From: Hsuehochloa calcarea
Taxonomy: Eukaryota; Streptophyta; Magnoliopsida; Poales; Poaceae
NCBI GenBank assembly: GCA_036346395.1
Contig: CM070604.1
Span: forward strand, 40,699,662 to 40,763,661
Reading direction: 5' to 3'
DNA length: 64,000 bases
The translations under genes were made by a program, and so were the position numbers. The notes below the pieces were generated by a model. It ran no database searches, was not told the DNA's origin, and worked only from the letters and a program-made list of their open reading frames with translations. This document shows, in pieces, positions 11,583 through 22,900 of this stretch. Every line of letters begins with the position of its first letter. The first letter of the stretch is position 1.

Positions 11583-13119
11583 TGTAGGATCAAGGATAAC
11601 CGACTAGAGGGGGGTGAATAGGAGGTTTCTAAATTTTCTTGATCAAATTACCGAAATAAGCAAGATATTCTAATCAAAGATATTTAACACAATCTATGAG
11701 CTACAAAATAGGTGCAATAAGTAAAGACAAGAATCAACCGCACAAGGACAAGGGGTTTTTCCGTGGTATCAAGATTTGTCGATCTTCACTAGTCCACGTT
11801 GAGGAAGCTTGACCACTCAAGCCGGCTCCACAAATTAAGCCTACCCTCGATCACTTGGTTGTTCTTCCTCCTCTCCGGAGTTGGTGAACACCGACCAATC
11901 ACAACCGGCAACGGGTCTCTTCACAAGCTTCTTTGAAGAGATCACCGAGCAACCTTCGCTAAGTCGCCTAGGTGCCGACAAGCACCAAGAGAATAGAACT
12001 TGAACTTCACTTGACGACAATCAAGAGCCAATGGATCAACTAAGAATGCAATGCTCTTGTTTTTGCTCACTACCTCACAAATGTGTGCAAAGAGAGTAAA
12101 TGAGGAGTGAGAGGAGTGCTCAAGGCTCAAATGAATTGAATGAATGCTCAACAACACGCCCTGAGCTGGTGGGGTGTATTTATACCCCAACAACCAAATA
12201 TGACCGTTATGCGTAAAATCGTGCAAAAGTCGTGAAATCGAAGTTCAGCGGTACAAGGTGCGGAACTACCGACTTCACTCGAGTGCATCAGAACGGTCAT
12301 TACAAAGAGCATTAAATGCTCAACTAGCCGTTGATTTAGGTGCGGAACTTCCGCCATAAGGATTTCGTTCTTCCGACAATCGGAAGATCCGCTTACACAA
12401 TGGAACTACCGCACTCGTGAAAACGGCTAAGTCCCAAAACGGGTGCTCTCTGAAAAAACCGACCGCGCATAATTCGAGCAACCGATTAATCGAACTTCCG
12501 CCATTTCATTGCGAAACTTCCGCTTGAGAATTTGGCTAAGTCCCAAAAGGATGCTCTCGAAAAATTCAACCGCGCATATTTCGAGACGTAGATTAATCGA
12601 ACTTCGCTCATTTCATCTGCGGAACTTCCGCACTTGAAAAATCGGCTAAGTCCCAAAAGGATGCTCTCGGAAAAATTCAACCGCAGTTTTTCGGAGCATC
12701 CGATTAATCGGAACTTCCGCTCATATCACTGCAGAACTTCCGATTGTGTTCTGGAAAAACTGATTTTCTTTTTAAACCAAACCAAAAGAACATGCATGAT
12801 CCTAAGTTGATCCAAAGGCATAATGAGATGCTTTCAAGCTACTAGACAAGCTCCCCCTTAATAGTACGACATTTATCCTATAATCCGGTCTTCCTCCATA
12901 CTCCGAAGACCGGTAAAATCAAAAGGGGTCCTAGTCTATTTATACCTTGTCTTTGAGATCAACTCCATCTTTTCAACATTCTTTGACATGCAGCTCCTTG
13001 GATTCACTTTGTCATTTTGGGACTATGCCTTGTAAACACTTCAACAAACATGTTAGTCCCATATTCACATAATGTCATTAATTACCAAAATACAATTTTT
13101 AGGGGCCTAGATGCTTTCA
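11583..13119 (-). repeat. Right (5') LTR of the 10.9-kb copia
   Basis: 1537 bp, TG...CA, followed by GCAAC at 13,120-13,124. It matches 2191-3724 almost throughout and carries the same cluster of GGAACTTCC-type motifs (12,240-12,745). It should hold the element promoter for minus-strand transcription. Confidence 0.93.
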
Positions 13120-13124
13120 GCAAC

Positions 13125-14035
13125 ATCCAGCCCCTCCGGCACGTGGCTTTTCTTACGTTTCCCCTCATCAGGGTCGGGGTGCTCGGCCAAACAGGAGGCT
13201 TGATCTGAATACGCCCAGTTGAGACGAGGCTCGTGAATCACAATTCCTCGTTTTGAGTGTTCTCCCCAGTGTAGGGTCCCAAAAGTTGCTCCGCAGCTCA
13301 GGCCGACTCATCTATAGGTAGCACCGCCCGTCGCCCTAGTATAAGTTCAGTAAATTGACGATCACGAGATTTCAAATACAAAAGAAGCAGTACATACCAT
13401 CTTCCCCACGGGGCCAGTCAAACGAAGGAACATCGCTCCTCGCGATTCCAAGCTTCATGTCCCATTCGCGCGCAAGCGGCCATAGCTAAAGCATGCAAAA
13501 TTCCTCCACAAGATCCCGAGTGGACAGCCTTCGCATAACGCTAGCAAAAGCTGCTGCAGCTCTTCCTCGCGTGAGGTCAACTGGATCTCCAGCGAGGGAA
13601 CCAGTTGAATTGGACCACCGGAGGATTGAAGACCATTGACCGACAAGGACTTATGGTAGAACCACCTTTGGGTCTAGTCCGTTTCCCATCAATTGCGGGA
13701 CGCGGGGGCAGGCAAGTACCCAAGGCAACGCGTCTTCGGTTGAAAGTTTACGCTCCCAAAGTTGAGCATTTCTCCTGTGTCCTTCTTCTTCCTAGGCTAG
13801 CAGTGCCCATCGTGAAGATACGCGAATAAACGACCTTCTCCGGTTGCTCCAGCCGATCGCATAACCCACTCAAAGACGCCCAGCTTCACAATGGAATTGG
13901 GCGTCAGCTGCGCAAGCTCCACCCGGCACAGCCGAAGCGCACAGGACACTAGCTCAACCCAAGGGAACCAGAGGCCCGCGTCCAAGAAGGCAACAAAAAT
14001 GACTGCCTCGTCTTCCCGAGGCTCCGGCACCACCT
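13125..14035 (-). pseudogene. N-terminal part of antisense gypsy-transposon ORF
   Basis: The minus strand encodes blocks typical of the plant 'putative gypsy type transposon' family: VVPEPREDEAVIFVAFLDAG, LAQLTPNSIVKLGVFEWVMR, GRLFAYLHDGHC, then NRWETD...RWFYHK and LQSSGGPIQLVPSLEI, with TSREEELQQLLLAL after it. A TGA just upstream of the first block, a stop after DGHC and frame changes show decay. The ORF is interrupted at 13,119 by the copia element and continues at 2185 leftward. It runs opposite to the LTR promoter at 15,179, which fits the antisense ORFs known in Tat-type gypsy elements (inference). Confidence 0.75.
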
Positions 14036-14267
14036 CCGAACTGGGTGCTCATACTAAAGACAAGTCAGCAATCTTGCCTTCACCTACAAGCGACCGAAGA
14101 ATCGCCGGAGTAACAACTGATCGGCCCAGCTCGTTCGTTAGAACCGAAGAGGACCCGCCATCTCGCGAATGCTTCATCATCACAACAAACACGGCGAAAG
14201 AAGGAAACAAAAGACAATTGGAAGGCAATCAGATACAGGGTAGCGAAAGGGGGATGGTGCATCCCCC

Positions 14268-14275
14268 TATTTATA
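14268..14275 (-). promoter_or_regulatory. TATA box of antisense transposon ORF
   Basis: The minus strand reads GGCTATAAATAGGGGG, a strong TATA box about 240 bp upstream of the first conserved block of the antisense ORF. It lies just inside the presumed LTR start. Confidence 0.55.
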
Positions 14276-14574
14276 GCCAATCGGCCGCAAAAAACCAAAC
14301 GACGTGAAAAACGAAGACACGCGAACCAATTGCAAGCCGACACGTGTATCGCACTCACCCCAACATGAGCAACCGTAAACCTAAAGGTCACACCAATAAC
14401 ACCATTTTCTTTCATAAAACATAACCGTGCACAGTGACGAGCAACAACGCTTCCCAGCCGAAGGGGACGGTTTGCCTGGACCACTTCGGGAAGAGCGACG
14501 CGGTTTCAGCCTTGGCGAAGCACGACCTCGACCGCGAGGGGCTTGTCGTAGGAGCGGCCGCACCAACCCCAACA

Positions 14575-15012
14575 GCCAGGCAAAGCCACCCCCGGAGAAG
14601 AGCCGAAGCACCCCCGGAGGGTCCTCGGTGCTTCGTGACACCCGGAGCAGCAGGCCCTCAGGGCACCTCCGGAAAAGAGCCGAAGCACCCTCGGAGGGTC
14701 CTCGGCGCTTTGCGATGCCCAGAGTAGCACGCCCTCCGGGCACCTTCGGAGAAGAGCCGAAGCCCCCCGAAAGGTCCTCGGCGCTTCACGACGCCCGGAG
14801 CAGCAGGCCCTCCAGAGGAGAGCCGAAGCACCCCCGGAGGGTCCTCGGTGCTTCGCGATGCTCGGAGCAGCATGCCCTCTGGGCACCTTCGGAGAAGAGC
14901 CGAAGCCCCCTAGAGGGTCCTCGACGCTTCACGATGCCCGGAGCAGCAGGCCCTCCGGGCACCTTCGGAGAAGAGCCGAAGTCCCCCGGAGAGTCCTCGG
15001 CACCTCGCGAAG
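14575..15012 (+). repeat. Tandem repeat, about 77 bp, 5-6 copies
   Basis: The phrase GGTCCTCGG(C/T)GCTTC recurs at about 14,616, 14,696, 14,773, 14,839, 14,917 and 14,992 (spacing 79, 77, 66, 78 and 75). Each unit also carries CGGAGCAGCAGGCCCTC and GAGAAGAGCCGAAGC, and the fourth is shortened. The array lies in the U3-like part of the presumed LTR. Confidence 0.88.
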
Positions 15013-15178
15013 CCCAGAGCCCTTCGAACATTGGTAGACCTGGTGCACCAACCAGGTGGACCAAGTGCAGGAAGACCTACCGTGGGCCAAGTCCTAGGTG
15101 TAGGGGGAGGGAAGGTCCCTGCAGCCCCTACGCATACAGTATTCCTGTAGGGGTAAGATAGTAATGTAAATGTAGGGC

Positions 15179-15186
15179 TATAAATA
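15179..15186 (+). promoter_or_regulatory. TATA box of gypsy LTR
   Basis: TATAAATA in a GC-rich context (GGGCTATAAATAGGGGG), followed 20-60 bases later by an A-rich R-like segment. It is the expected promoter of the presumed gypsy LTR on the plus strand. Confidence 0.6.
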
Positions 15187-15354
15187 GGGGGTCGCCCCCC
15201 CATATAAGAGGAGGATTTTTTCGATAATTAAAGAAAAACAATCGGTATCTATTCACTAGCTGCTGATCCCCTCTCCGAGGATCCTTCGGCACCCCCGAGA
15301 GTGACGAAGGTCCCTTTCTCTCTTACTGTCTAGTCTTTGTTTGCTATGACAACA

Positions 15355-16520
15355 GCCAAGAATGTTCTAGCGTACGTACTATATCGTTCGGTCTTTTATT
15401 CTTTCGCCCTCTGTTACTTACTATAGCTGTTTATCTGTCTTATCAATTCTACACAATTATCCTACATCCATGTTTTGTTGTACAATTGTTTATATGTCTT
15501 ATCCATGCTAGGCAGCTATACTACATCCATGCTTTACTGTTAACATTGTTGTTCGCTATGCGCCAACGTACTTTCCCATTTTCATATGCTCAAGTGCCAT
15601 GCCTATTGCCTTGGTCATATGTTACTTTCCATGTATCTATACTCTTAGTTTCCCTCACGTTTTCCCTCACGTTGTTCTACATGATCCTCGTCATAGCATA
15701 CCGACATCTTTATTCTTACCATATATGTGTAGTTTTATCGTACATGACATAGAGACGATGGCAATGTTAGGTTTAGCTTTCATGTGAGCCTTTGTCTGTC
15801 GTCTCGATCGGTATCGATCATCACCACCAGATGTGCTGGATGGATTAAAATAAATACTCGACTTAGATGCTAGATATTACTAATCACTGTATCTTTACTA
15901 TATTCTCTGACCCTTTTGTTTCCTATTTTCCAGGTCTAGACAATATAGCATACAATGCTAAGTGCATTGAGCCATTCACAACAAAAAAAGATAAATAGGA
16001 GTCAGAGTATTAACAATGTGATTCTATTGCTCAATGCTCCAGTCGATTTTATGAACAGTGACATGGCTCTACTGTATAGGATTTTTTATCTGATTTTGTA
16101 TCTTTTCTATTACACCTTTTGCCCACGTGTGATGCACTTTTATTATATAACAGTAGATTATCCCTGTTGGAATAGGTTTCATATTTTTCCTTTGGCCCTA
16201 GCAAGCTATCATTAATAACCATACATTAGTCATTTCCATTTCATTACTTTTCCCTTTGTCTTGTTGTTGGATGTAAGGGAAGCATTGTACATCTAGCAAA
16301 CTTTGTGCAATGACACTATATGTTCTACAGATATGCACTAATCGGTTAGATTAAGCTACATGTGCATTTCATTCTTCTCATCCTCGTTCTATCGTAGGGT
16401 TAAATTTAAATAGGCTTGAGTATTAGATGTTATGCAATAACGAATCAGGAGAGCTGTAAAATCACAGTATTGACACACAACATGCCAATTTTTCTTGAAA
16501 GAAATGTATCGTTTGATGCG
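15355..16520. other. AT-rich intergenic stretch, no gene seen
   Basis: T-rich sequence with scattered short frames under 90 codons and no domain motif. No inverted repeat or tandem structure stood out. It separates the gypsy LTR from a degraded copia gag. Confidence 0.5.
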
Positions 16521-16647
16521 GATCTAATCCTCCCAGGTTGCTAACAGACTAATGCATGATCCTAAAGATCATCCCTGGATGCGTGCTTAATTGAAGAGCC
16601 TAACAGACTAATGCATGATCCTTAAGATCTAATCCTCCCAGGTTGCT
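16521..16647. repeat. Interleaved short duplications (junction filler)
   Basis: GATCTAATCCTCCCAGGTTG occurs at 16,521 and again near 16,626; AACAGACTAATGCATGATCC occurs at 16,543 and 16,602. The two blocks appear in swapped order around a 40-bp spacer. This resembles templated filler at a repaired break. Confidence 0.75.
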
Positions 16648-17659
16648 CACCACAATAAGAATCCAACTCCGAATGCAAAGAAGCAAGCAAAATCTTCAAA
16701 ACATCAATCTCGGAGTGAGGGCAAATATAAGAGCCGTATGACTTGATGCTCATATCAACGCACACTCTCTTCAAAGCATCAACTTCCTTTTTCAAAACGA
16801 TGCAAGAGGTGTAAGAAATCAAAGATGCATTCATAGTAAGTTTGCAATTCAAAGCATCAATTTCATTATTTAAGCTAGCACAATTTTTGCAAGAGACTAG
16901 TCCATCATAAGCAATTTTTTTAGTTTCTAAGCACACGCTACAAGGGCTAGCTCTACTCTCAACAATTTCAGCCCTAGCATTTTCTAATTGCTAAAGATGA
17001 GAGGAGATAGTTTAAGCTCTCATTTTCAGCAAGCATACCTACACAAGAATCACATTCATTTCTAGCCAAGAATCTAAGATTACCTATTTCTAACTTAGCA
17101 CTATCAAGCTCATGATGTAATGCAACACAAGAATCACATGGCATATAAGCATTTGATTTCAACAATTCATTTTCATATTTTAGACATGCAAGAGAATTGT
17201 TCAAGTTATCCATGTCTACAAGCAAGAATTCAAAAGCACACATGGAGGTTTCACTTTTGCAAGCTCATGAGAAAAATCATCATTCTCTCTTTCTAGCAAT
17301 TTTACTTTCTTCCTAAGAGCACGCATTTTAGATTCATAGGACACCAAGCCATCAATAAGTTTTTCTTTGCTCACCTTACTTAGCTTGAGTAGAGCATCAT
17401 CCTTAGATGACTAATCGTGATCATCCTCCAAAATCTCTCCATCACAATCATCCTAGATCGCCACTCCACACATGACAATGAGCTCCTTCCCCTCCTCCTT
17501 GGGCTCCATGGAGAACTCATGTCTGAACCTAGAGCACATATAGGTAAAGTGGCCATGAACACCACACATTTCGCAATAATGATCCCTAGCCAATATTCTC
17601 TGAAAAGATTTATGCCTCAAATGATCATCGGCCAAAGAGTCACAAGAAGAAGAATTCAA
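16622..17659 (-). pseudogene. Degraded copia gag (coiled coil and zinc knuckle)
   Basis: Minus-strand frames 17,659-17,453, 17,243-16,974 and 16,936-16,622 give a CX2CX4HX4C knuckle (CEMCGVHGHFTYMC) followed by long helical stretches with regularly spaced cysteine pairs (CDSCVALHHELDSAK, ECDSCVGMLAENESL, CKNCASLNNEIDAL). This layout fits the C-terminal half of gag of large grass copia elements. Protease, integrase and RT are absent, and the 3' side ends at a filler junction. Confidence 0.65.
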
Positions 17660-17699
17660 AGGATCACAAATCCTCCTTCAAGTCTTTTCCAAATATTTT

Positions 17700-19785
17700 C
17701 CCAATGAGAAATCAAGACTCTTCACTTAAGTATTGATTAAAATCTTTGACAAGATGTAAATTTCATATCCTAGACACCTATAATAAAATCTCCAAGAAAA
17801 ACCGAGCAAAATGAGCCAATACTTGCCCACACGGTCTGATCTCCAACTAGTGAGAGGTTTGACAGACCTTGGATGGTCTAACCTTTCCTCTAGGTAGTTT
17901 GACCTCTCTCTCATAACATAACTGAAAATCAACCCGATTTCGAAACCACAAATCTATGCAACTCATGGCTCCAAACTACTCGAAACTTTGTATACACCAT
18001 GCCTAAGAAAATTGCGAACCTAATCCATGAAGAGATCGAAGAAAATCTATCCAAACTACTTGGTTGTTGCAATCCAGCACCAACCCTTATATAGTGGAGG
18101 CTAGGACTAAGAGAGAAACCCTAACAGGCACCCATTAAGCCCACACACAAACAGGACTCTCACTCACACATGCTTCTCGAAGCATACGATGATCTGACGC
18201 TCCCAGATCCATCTCTTCGTAATCTTGTCCTCCTCATGGAGTATCCTTGACCTAATCCACGTAGGCCACTGCTGTGGTTTCACACACCACCACTTTTCCT
18301 GTATAGGGGCACTTTACCAAAATGCCCCTCTACCGACATTTCCCGAATCCTTCATATCAAAGCAACGCTCATGCTTCGCCATCATCCATGTGGACCCAAT
18401 GACTTCCCACCAAGCCTCTCACGTGTCAGGATCCTATCGAACCATCCTCACTTGCAAACAGACCCAAGTTACATAGTGCACCACATGCCTTACCATGCAC
18501 CATGACCGCACCGGCTTCCCTGACCATTCTGGACCTCAGCTCCTCCGTGAGCTTAGTCTCTGTCCACCTTGCTGTTGCCCATCACGTCCAACACTCCGCA
18601 AGCCTCGGTCATCTTCGGTGGCACCTTTCATTCTGGACCTAAGCTCCCCTAGTTTAGTCCCGATCCCTTGACCACTTTGGACCTAAGCTCCCCTAGCTTA
18701 GCCTCGGTCCTATCCGCCTCACCATAACGTAGCTCCGGAGTCCTACAACCTTCACCGACAACCAAACTATCATGTAGCACTGCACGACACACAAAATTAT
18801 CAATTGACACAATTGATGAGTCAAGAACACATACCTACAAAGCTTTACTCACGGAAGAATCACTTTACCTCAAAAGATCTTTGCTCAAACTTTGTTTCCA
18901 TGGTTCTTATTCATCTTGCACCTTGTTTGAGTCAACCCATCTCACCCGGCATCTATGACCGTTCTGGACCTTGATTCTCCTAACCAAGTCCTGGTTCCAC
19001 TCATTGTTGACCATAGTTGACTCCAAGCCACCTACACAATAATAGATCAATGAACTATTTTTGGGCACAAGTTCATCATAACTTGACCCGTGTTAACCAA
19101 AACATGCATCATGAAATACATATGCAACAATTCCATAACCCTAGGCTAGTTCCAAAAATTCCACCCGAAAACACAACTCATTGTGCTCTGAAATGCTACA
19201 GCCAGTCTAACCGCCGCCACCAGGTCGGTCTGATGGCCACGATCACACCGGTCTGACTGCCAACCATTGGTTGGTCTTACCGTGCCCACTGGTAACATGG
19301 CACTGGTCTGACTGCTATGGTGTAGTCGGTCTAACCACTTCACTTCACTAGAAAACACCATCTCTGGAATTTCGATGAAACTCTATCTAGTTTTAGGTCT
19401 AGTTTCCATTTTCAATAGCACCTAATGCAGACACATACCCAAATAACCATACACAAGTGTTTGGTGTCCGTTTATCCCAAGCCTGCACCGTCGGTCTGAT
19501 TGCCAGTCGAATCGCCTGGCCAAGGCCAGTTAGACCGCCCTGAATTCCGGTCAAACCGCCTACCTCCTGAATGCAGGCCAACTTTTGCAAAACAAAGAAC
19601 TATCTCCCTAAACTCTTTGACAACGATATCAATTGTGCATCACCTAATGTAAGACCAACCCACATGGTCTCTACAATTACACAACAAGAAGTCCCCTCAC
19701 TAGAAGCGGGACTTTGCCACTTTGGCGTACAAGTCAATGCCTTGTATTTGCACAAGGAGGACAGATCGCAACATCAGATTCCATA
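17700..19785 (-). repeat. LTR-like DNA rich in GGTCTGAC-type motifs
   Basis: About 2 kb with no gene-like frame. Short variants of CGGTCTGACTG and its reverse recur (around 17,835, 17,870-17,895, 19,200-19,340 and 19,485-19,560), and a second phrase, TGACCATTCTGGACCT...AGCTC, recurs near 18,520, 18,670 and 18,955. Clusters of short inverted motifs are common in LTRs of grass copia elements, and the degraded gag lies just to the left. Borders and a partner LTR are not visible. Confidence 0.4.
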
Positions 19786-20481
19786 AATATTGATATATTC
19801 AAAATGTGGGTTTTGCACCTATACATGGGATCTCATGCACTATTCTTATAGTTGAAGTTATCCAAGATTCGTGCATTAATTTTGCTAAAACCCCCCTCCC
19901 TTTCTATCCCTTCTCCTTTCCTCCCCCTCCTCTCCTCTCCTCTCGCCTAATTTCCTTCCTCTCTCTCCCCTCCCTCTGTTCGGCAATCCGCACCACACCA
20001 CGCCGCTTTGGCCCGTGTTGCGCCACCATCGTCGCCAGAAACCCCGTGCCCGTCGGAAACCTCACCAAATTAACACCGCTCCACTGTCCAAAATCTCGCT
20101 AAACCCCGCGCCACCGCCGAAAATATCAGGGTTTCTTGGGGTTTCTAGCGGAGACGCAGAGTTTGGCAGGGTTTCTGGCAACCGGCAGTGGCTCGGCTCG
20201 GGGAGAGAGGTAGGAGGAGAAGGAGAGGAGAGAGAGGGTGAGGAAGAGAGAAAGGTTTTTTTGAATAAAAAAAATAGTACAAATCTTGGAGCACTTCAAT
20301 GGTGGGGATAGCACGTGGGGTACCATGTACATGTGGATTTGATTTATGGTATTTTTTAATTGAAGTTTTGCACTTTTGCCTCTTTCCGGTCATTCAGTCA
20401 TGGAACCAAAGTACCAAACACTAGAGTTTGAGGGATTTGATCATGAATGGATCACCGTATCTTAGTTTTGAAACTAACTCA
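19786..20481. other. Pyrimidine-rich then GC-rich segment, no gene assigned
   Basis: A CT-rich run (19,890-19,980) is followed by about 200 bp of GC-rich sequence and a GA-rich run (20,200-20,255). The GC-rich part looks like a piece of 5' leader or coding DNA but has no frame above 100 codons and no motif. A captured gene fragment is possible but not shown. Confidence 0.4.
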
Positions 20482-20656
20482 CTTGTTTGGTTTGAGGAAT
20501 GGAATGGAGTGATTCATTACCGCTTCATCCCTCGTAAACACAATGTTAGTACAAAATGATAGACAATGTCATCTCACAAAAGTTTTCATGAGAGCATTTC
20601 ATGATGGACCAAACAACCTTTGATGAGGTGATTCCTCGAACTAAACACCACATCAT
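20482..20656. mobile_element. Small MITE-like inverted-repeat element
   Basis: Left end TGTTTGGTTTGAGGAAT and right end (reverse complement) TGTTTAGTTCGAGGAAT match at 15 of 17 positions and enclose about 170 bp without coding capacity. GTTTGGTT...GGAATGGAATG-type ends are frequent in grass MITEs. A clear target duplication was not found. Confidence 0.55.
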
Positions 20657-20716
20657 AGATGTTCCTTGTTACAACTGCTCACTTCTTTCTTTGACCGGTC
20701 AACGGTGTATGCGAGG

Positions 20717-21102
20717 AACTTTTTATTAAATAATTTTTTAAAATTTTTATTTTAAAGTTAACCCCCCGCGAATTTTATTTCCAATTATGAAACCCCCTGC
20801 GAACTTTATTTCCAATTCTGACCCCTTTGGTCACGCTACCACTCGTGGCGTTACAAAACAATATTGTCATGCCATATGATAGGTCCGTTAAAATAGTATT
20901 TTTTATCACACTACTGGTGGTGGTGTGATCAAACAACACTGTTACGCCACGGGTGGTAGCGTGATAAGAGTTTGTCCAGATACGGGTTGGCGTGATAGTG
21001 TTGTTTTGTCACGCGTGGCCAAAGGGGTCAGAATTGAAAATAAAGTTCGCGGGGGTTAACTTTAAAATAAAATTAATAAAAAGTTTAATTAATAAAAAAA
21101 AT
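20717..21102. mobile_element. MITE with long imperfect inverted repeats
   Basis: The left arm (about 20,717-20,870) and right arm (about 20,985-21,102) are inverted copies sharing TTTATTTTAAAGTTAACCCC, CGCGAA(T/C)TTTATTT and CAATTCTGACCCCTTTGG, then a GTCACGC segment. The left arm has an extra internal duplication of the ACCCCCTGCGAACTTTATTT block. The loop holds no frame. It would fold into a long hairpin. Confidence 0.75.
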
Positions 21103-22900
21103 TATATATGCCATCGTTTCTTTATAACTCCACTTATCACCGAAGCTGCAGTATAATAAGTTAATAACCCTCCCTAGTAACGTGATAAATTTTGTTCCGG
21201 ACAATTTTGTTGTTTTAGCTAGGAAAAGGTTCCTCTCTCTTGGCCACCGGCTATCCCCGCATGTCAGCGAGAGAGTTGCGTGGCAAAAGTAAAACTCAGC
21301 TCCAAACCGTTGGGGAAAACGAAAGATCCCCTCACTCTCTCTGCTTTTACTTCAGCCGCTATGTAAAAACCGGAGCTTAGATCGAAGCAATGTTACGTGG
21401 ATATCTGTGCTAGTTGGAGAAGTGACAAACATGTGAAAGTTGGTGTATGATTCTGTTGAGATTTGCGTGTGCGTTTGAATGCTATTTTAACGGAGATTGT
21501 TGAACCAGTCAGCAGTGGCAAAACTCCATAAGAAAAACGGCTCTCGCTCGCCGGTCCAAAGACTCCAAACCGGCCAACGAAGTAATTAATTACGACGTCG
21601 TACATGCAAGCAAGCGAGCAAGCAATCGGGCATCAATCAACGTAGTCACGCCGAAAGCTCGACAGAGACCGGAACGCAGAAATTTCAGAGGAAACAAGAC
21701 GATCCTTCGAAACAGACCTTGAAAAATCAAGAAGCCAGTGAGCCACCAAGCAGCGATAGCAACCAGAGAAATGCACCGGCCAAGAGGCGGACTTTGTGAT
21801 CTGATACCGAAAGGTCAGCGTGCCGGTCCACTTGGTTGGAGATAGAAAAGTGTGCACTCACTCCAGTACCATTGCGCTGTCACGGGCGACGACCAGGTCA
21901 CTCGTCTCCCTGTATCTGTCCTAGTTTACTTTAGGACTAGCTGAACGGTTGACGGGTTGAACGGGATAGAATTCGTCGATAGAATTTGTGACGATGAGCT
22001 AGCAGAGTTTGGTCGACGGCGAACGGCGGTGAGATGACTTCGCCGATCCGTCTGATTCATCGGTGCGGTGACGGCTCATCGGCGAAGACTGGCCTCCATG
22101 GTCTCTCTCTTCTTTGCTTCCTTCTCTTCTTCTTTTCTTTTTATTTTCCCTTTTCTTTTTATTTTTTTATCTTGGTTTGCGACCGCGCATCAAACTCACA
22201 GCTTCCTTTGTACGGACACACGGCTGGACCGTCCGGGAGTATATGTGAGCGTTTGGCTCTCTATTTGTTGTCAAGGAGAAATTTTTCATCATATACCCCG
22301 TGTACGTATATTTATTGGGAGTGTCTATGTTTCAGATTACTAAAAAAAATTTATCCACCAGTTATATTTTTTAGCCATAAGATTTTGATCCAACGGATAC
22401 TACAAACTTCTGTGTTGAGATTTAAAAAATCTAAACCAGACAAAAGTAAACGTAGTTGAACCCTACAAATATAAAAAAAATCTAAATTATGTAAAAGTAA
22501 ATCTAGGTAAACTTTACAAATACAAAAATAAATATAACTAAAAGTTACAGTAAAATTATGCTAAAATTACACATCACTTAGTGCTATTATTTTAGATTTA
22601 ATATTGTGCTTAGAATGGAATTTGTTTTGAGTCTGTTTTTACTCTTGCTTTAGCTTAACTTTCCTCGCTACATGTGATGTTAGGTTCATATCAAAATCTG
22701 AAAACAACGAAATAACTTGTAAAAAGCAGTAAAATTGCACAAGACTATAGATTGTTCAATTCTCCCGTGTGTTTATTTCTTTGTATATGAATGTGCAATT
22801 ACAGTGTCAAAAAATTTCCTAAACCTAATCATCATGTCTGTATCTTTTATCCACACATCTAAATCTCAAGACAAGCTACACAGAAAAGAAGGGAAATTGA
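21103..22900. other. Intergenic DNA downstream of U-box gene
   Basis: Mixed AT-rich sequence with short unconvincing frames. The 3' flank of the U-box gene (22,600-22,900) has A/T-rich stretches suitable for polyadenylation. I see no repeat borders or RNA gene. Confidence 0.45.

Larger units (their letters stand above)
2191..13119 (-). mobile_element. Full-length Ty1/copia retrotransposon, minus strand
   Basis: A 10.93-kb element bounded by LTRs of 1534 and 1537 bp with TG...CA ends and a GCAAC duplication. On the minus strand the order is LTR, primer binding site, gag, protease, integrase, reverse transcriptase, RNase H, an extra ORF, polypurine tract, LTR. Integrase before RT defines copia. 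The large LTRs, a gag with two zinc knuckles and an additional same-strand ORF after pol resemble the SIRE/Maximus group (inference). Coding frames are broken in at least six places, so it is not autonomous as read. It disrupts the antisense ORF of the surrounding gypsy element and is therefore younger. Confidence 0.93.
14255..15354 (+). repeat. Probable gypsy 3' LTR
   Basis: A purine tract (TAGCGAAAGGGGGA, 14,241-14,254) is followed by TGGTGCATCC, and about 1.1 kb later a candidate CA end (GACAACA, to 15,354). In between lie a tandem GC-rich repeat, a TATA box at 15,179 and an AT-rich R/U5-like segment. The matching 5' LTR and target duplication would lie left of the window, so both borders are estimates. 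Confidence 0.45.

Noticed and set aside
14570..15012. CRISPR-like array
   Set aside because: The units are contiguous tandem repeats without unique spacers, in plant nuclear DNA.
14427..15161. 244-codon frame with repeated Pro/Arg/Glu units
   Set aside because: It is the translation of the 77-bp tandem repeat, and similar frames are open on the other strand.
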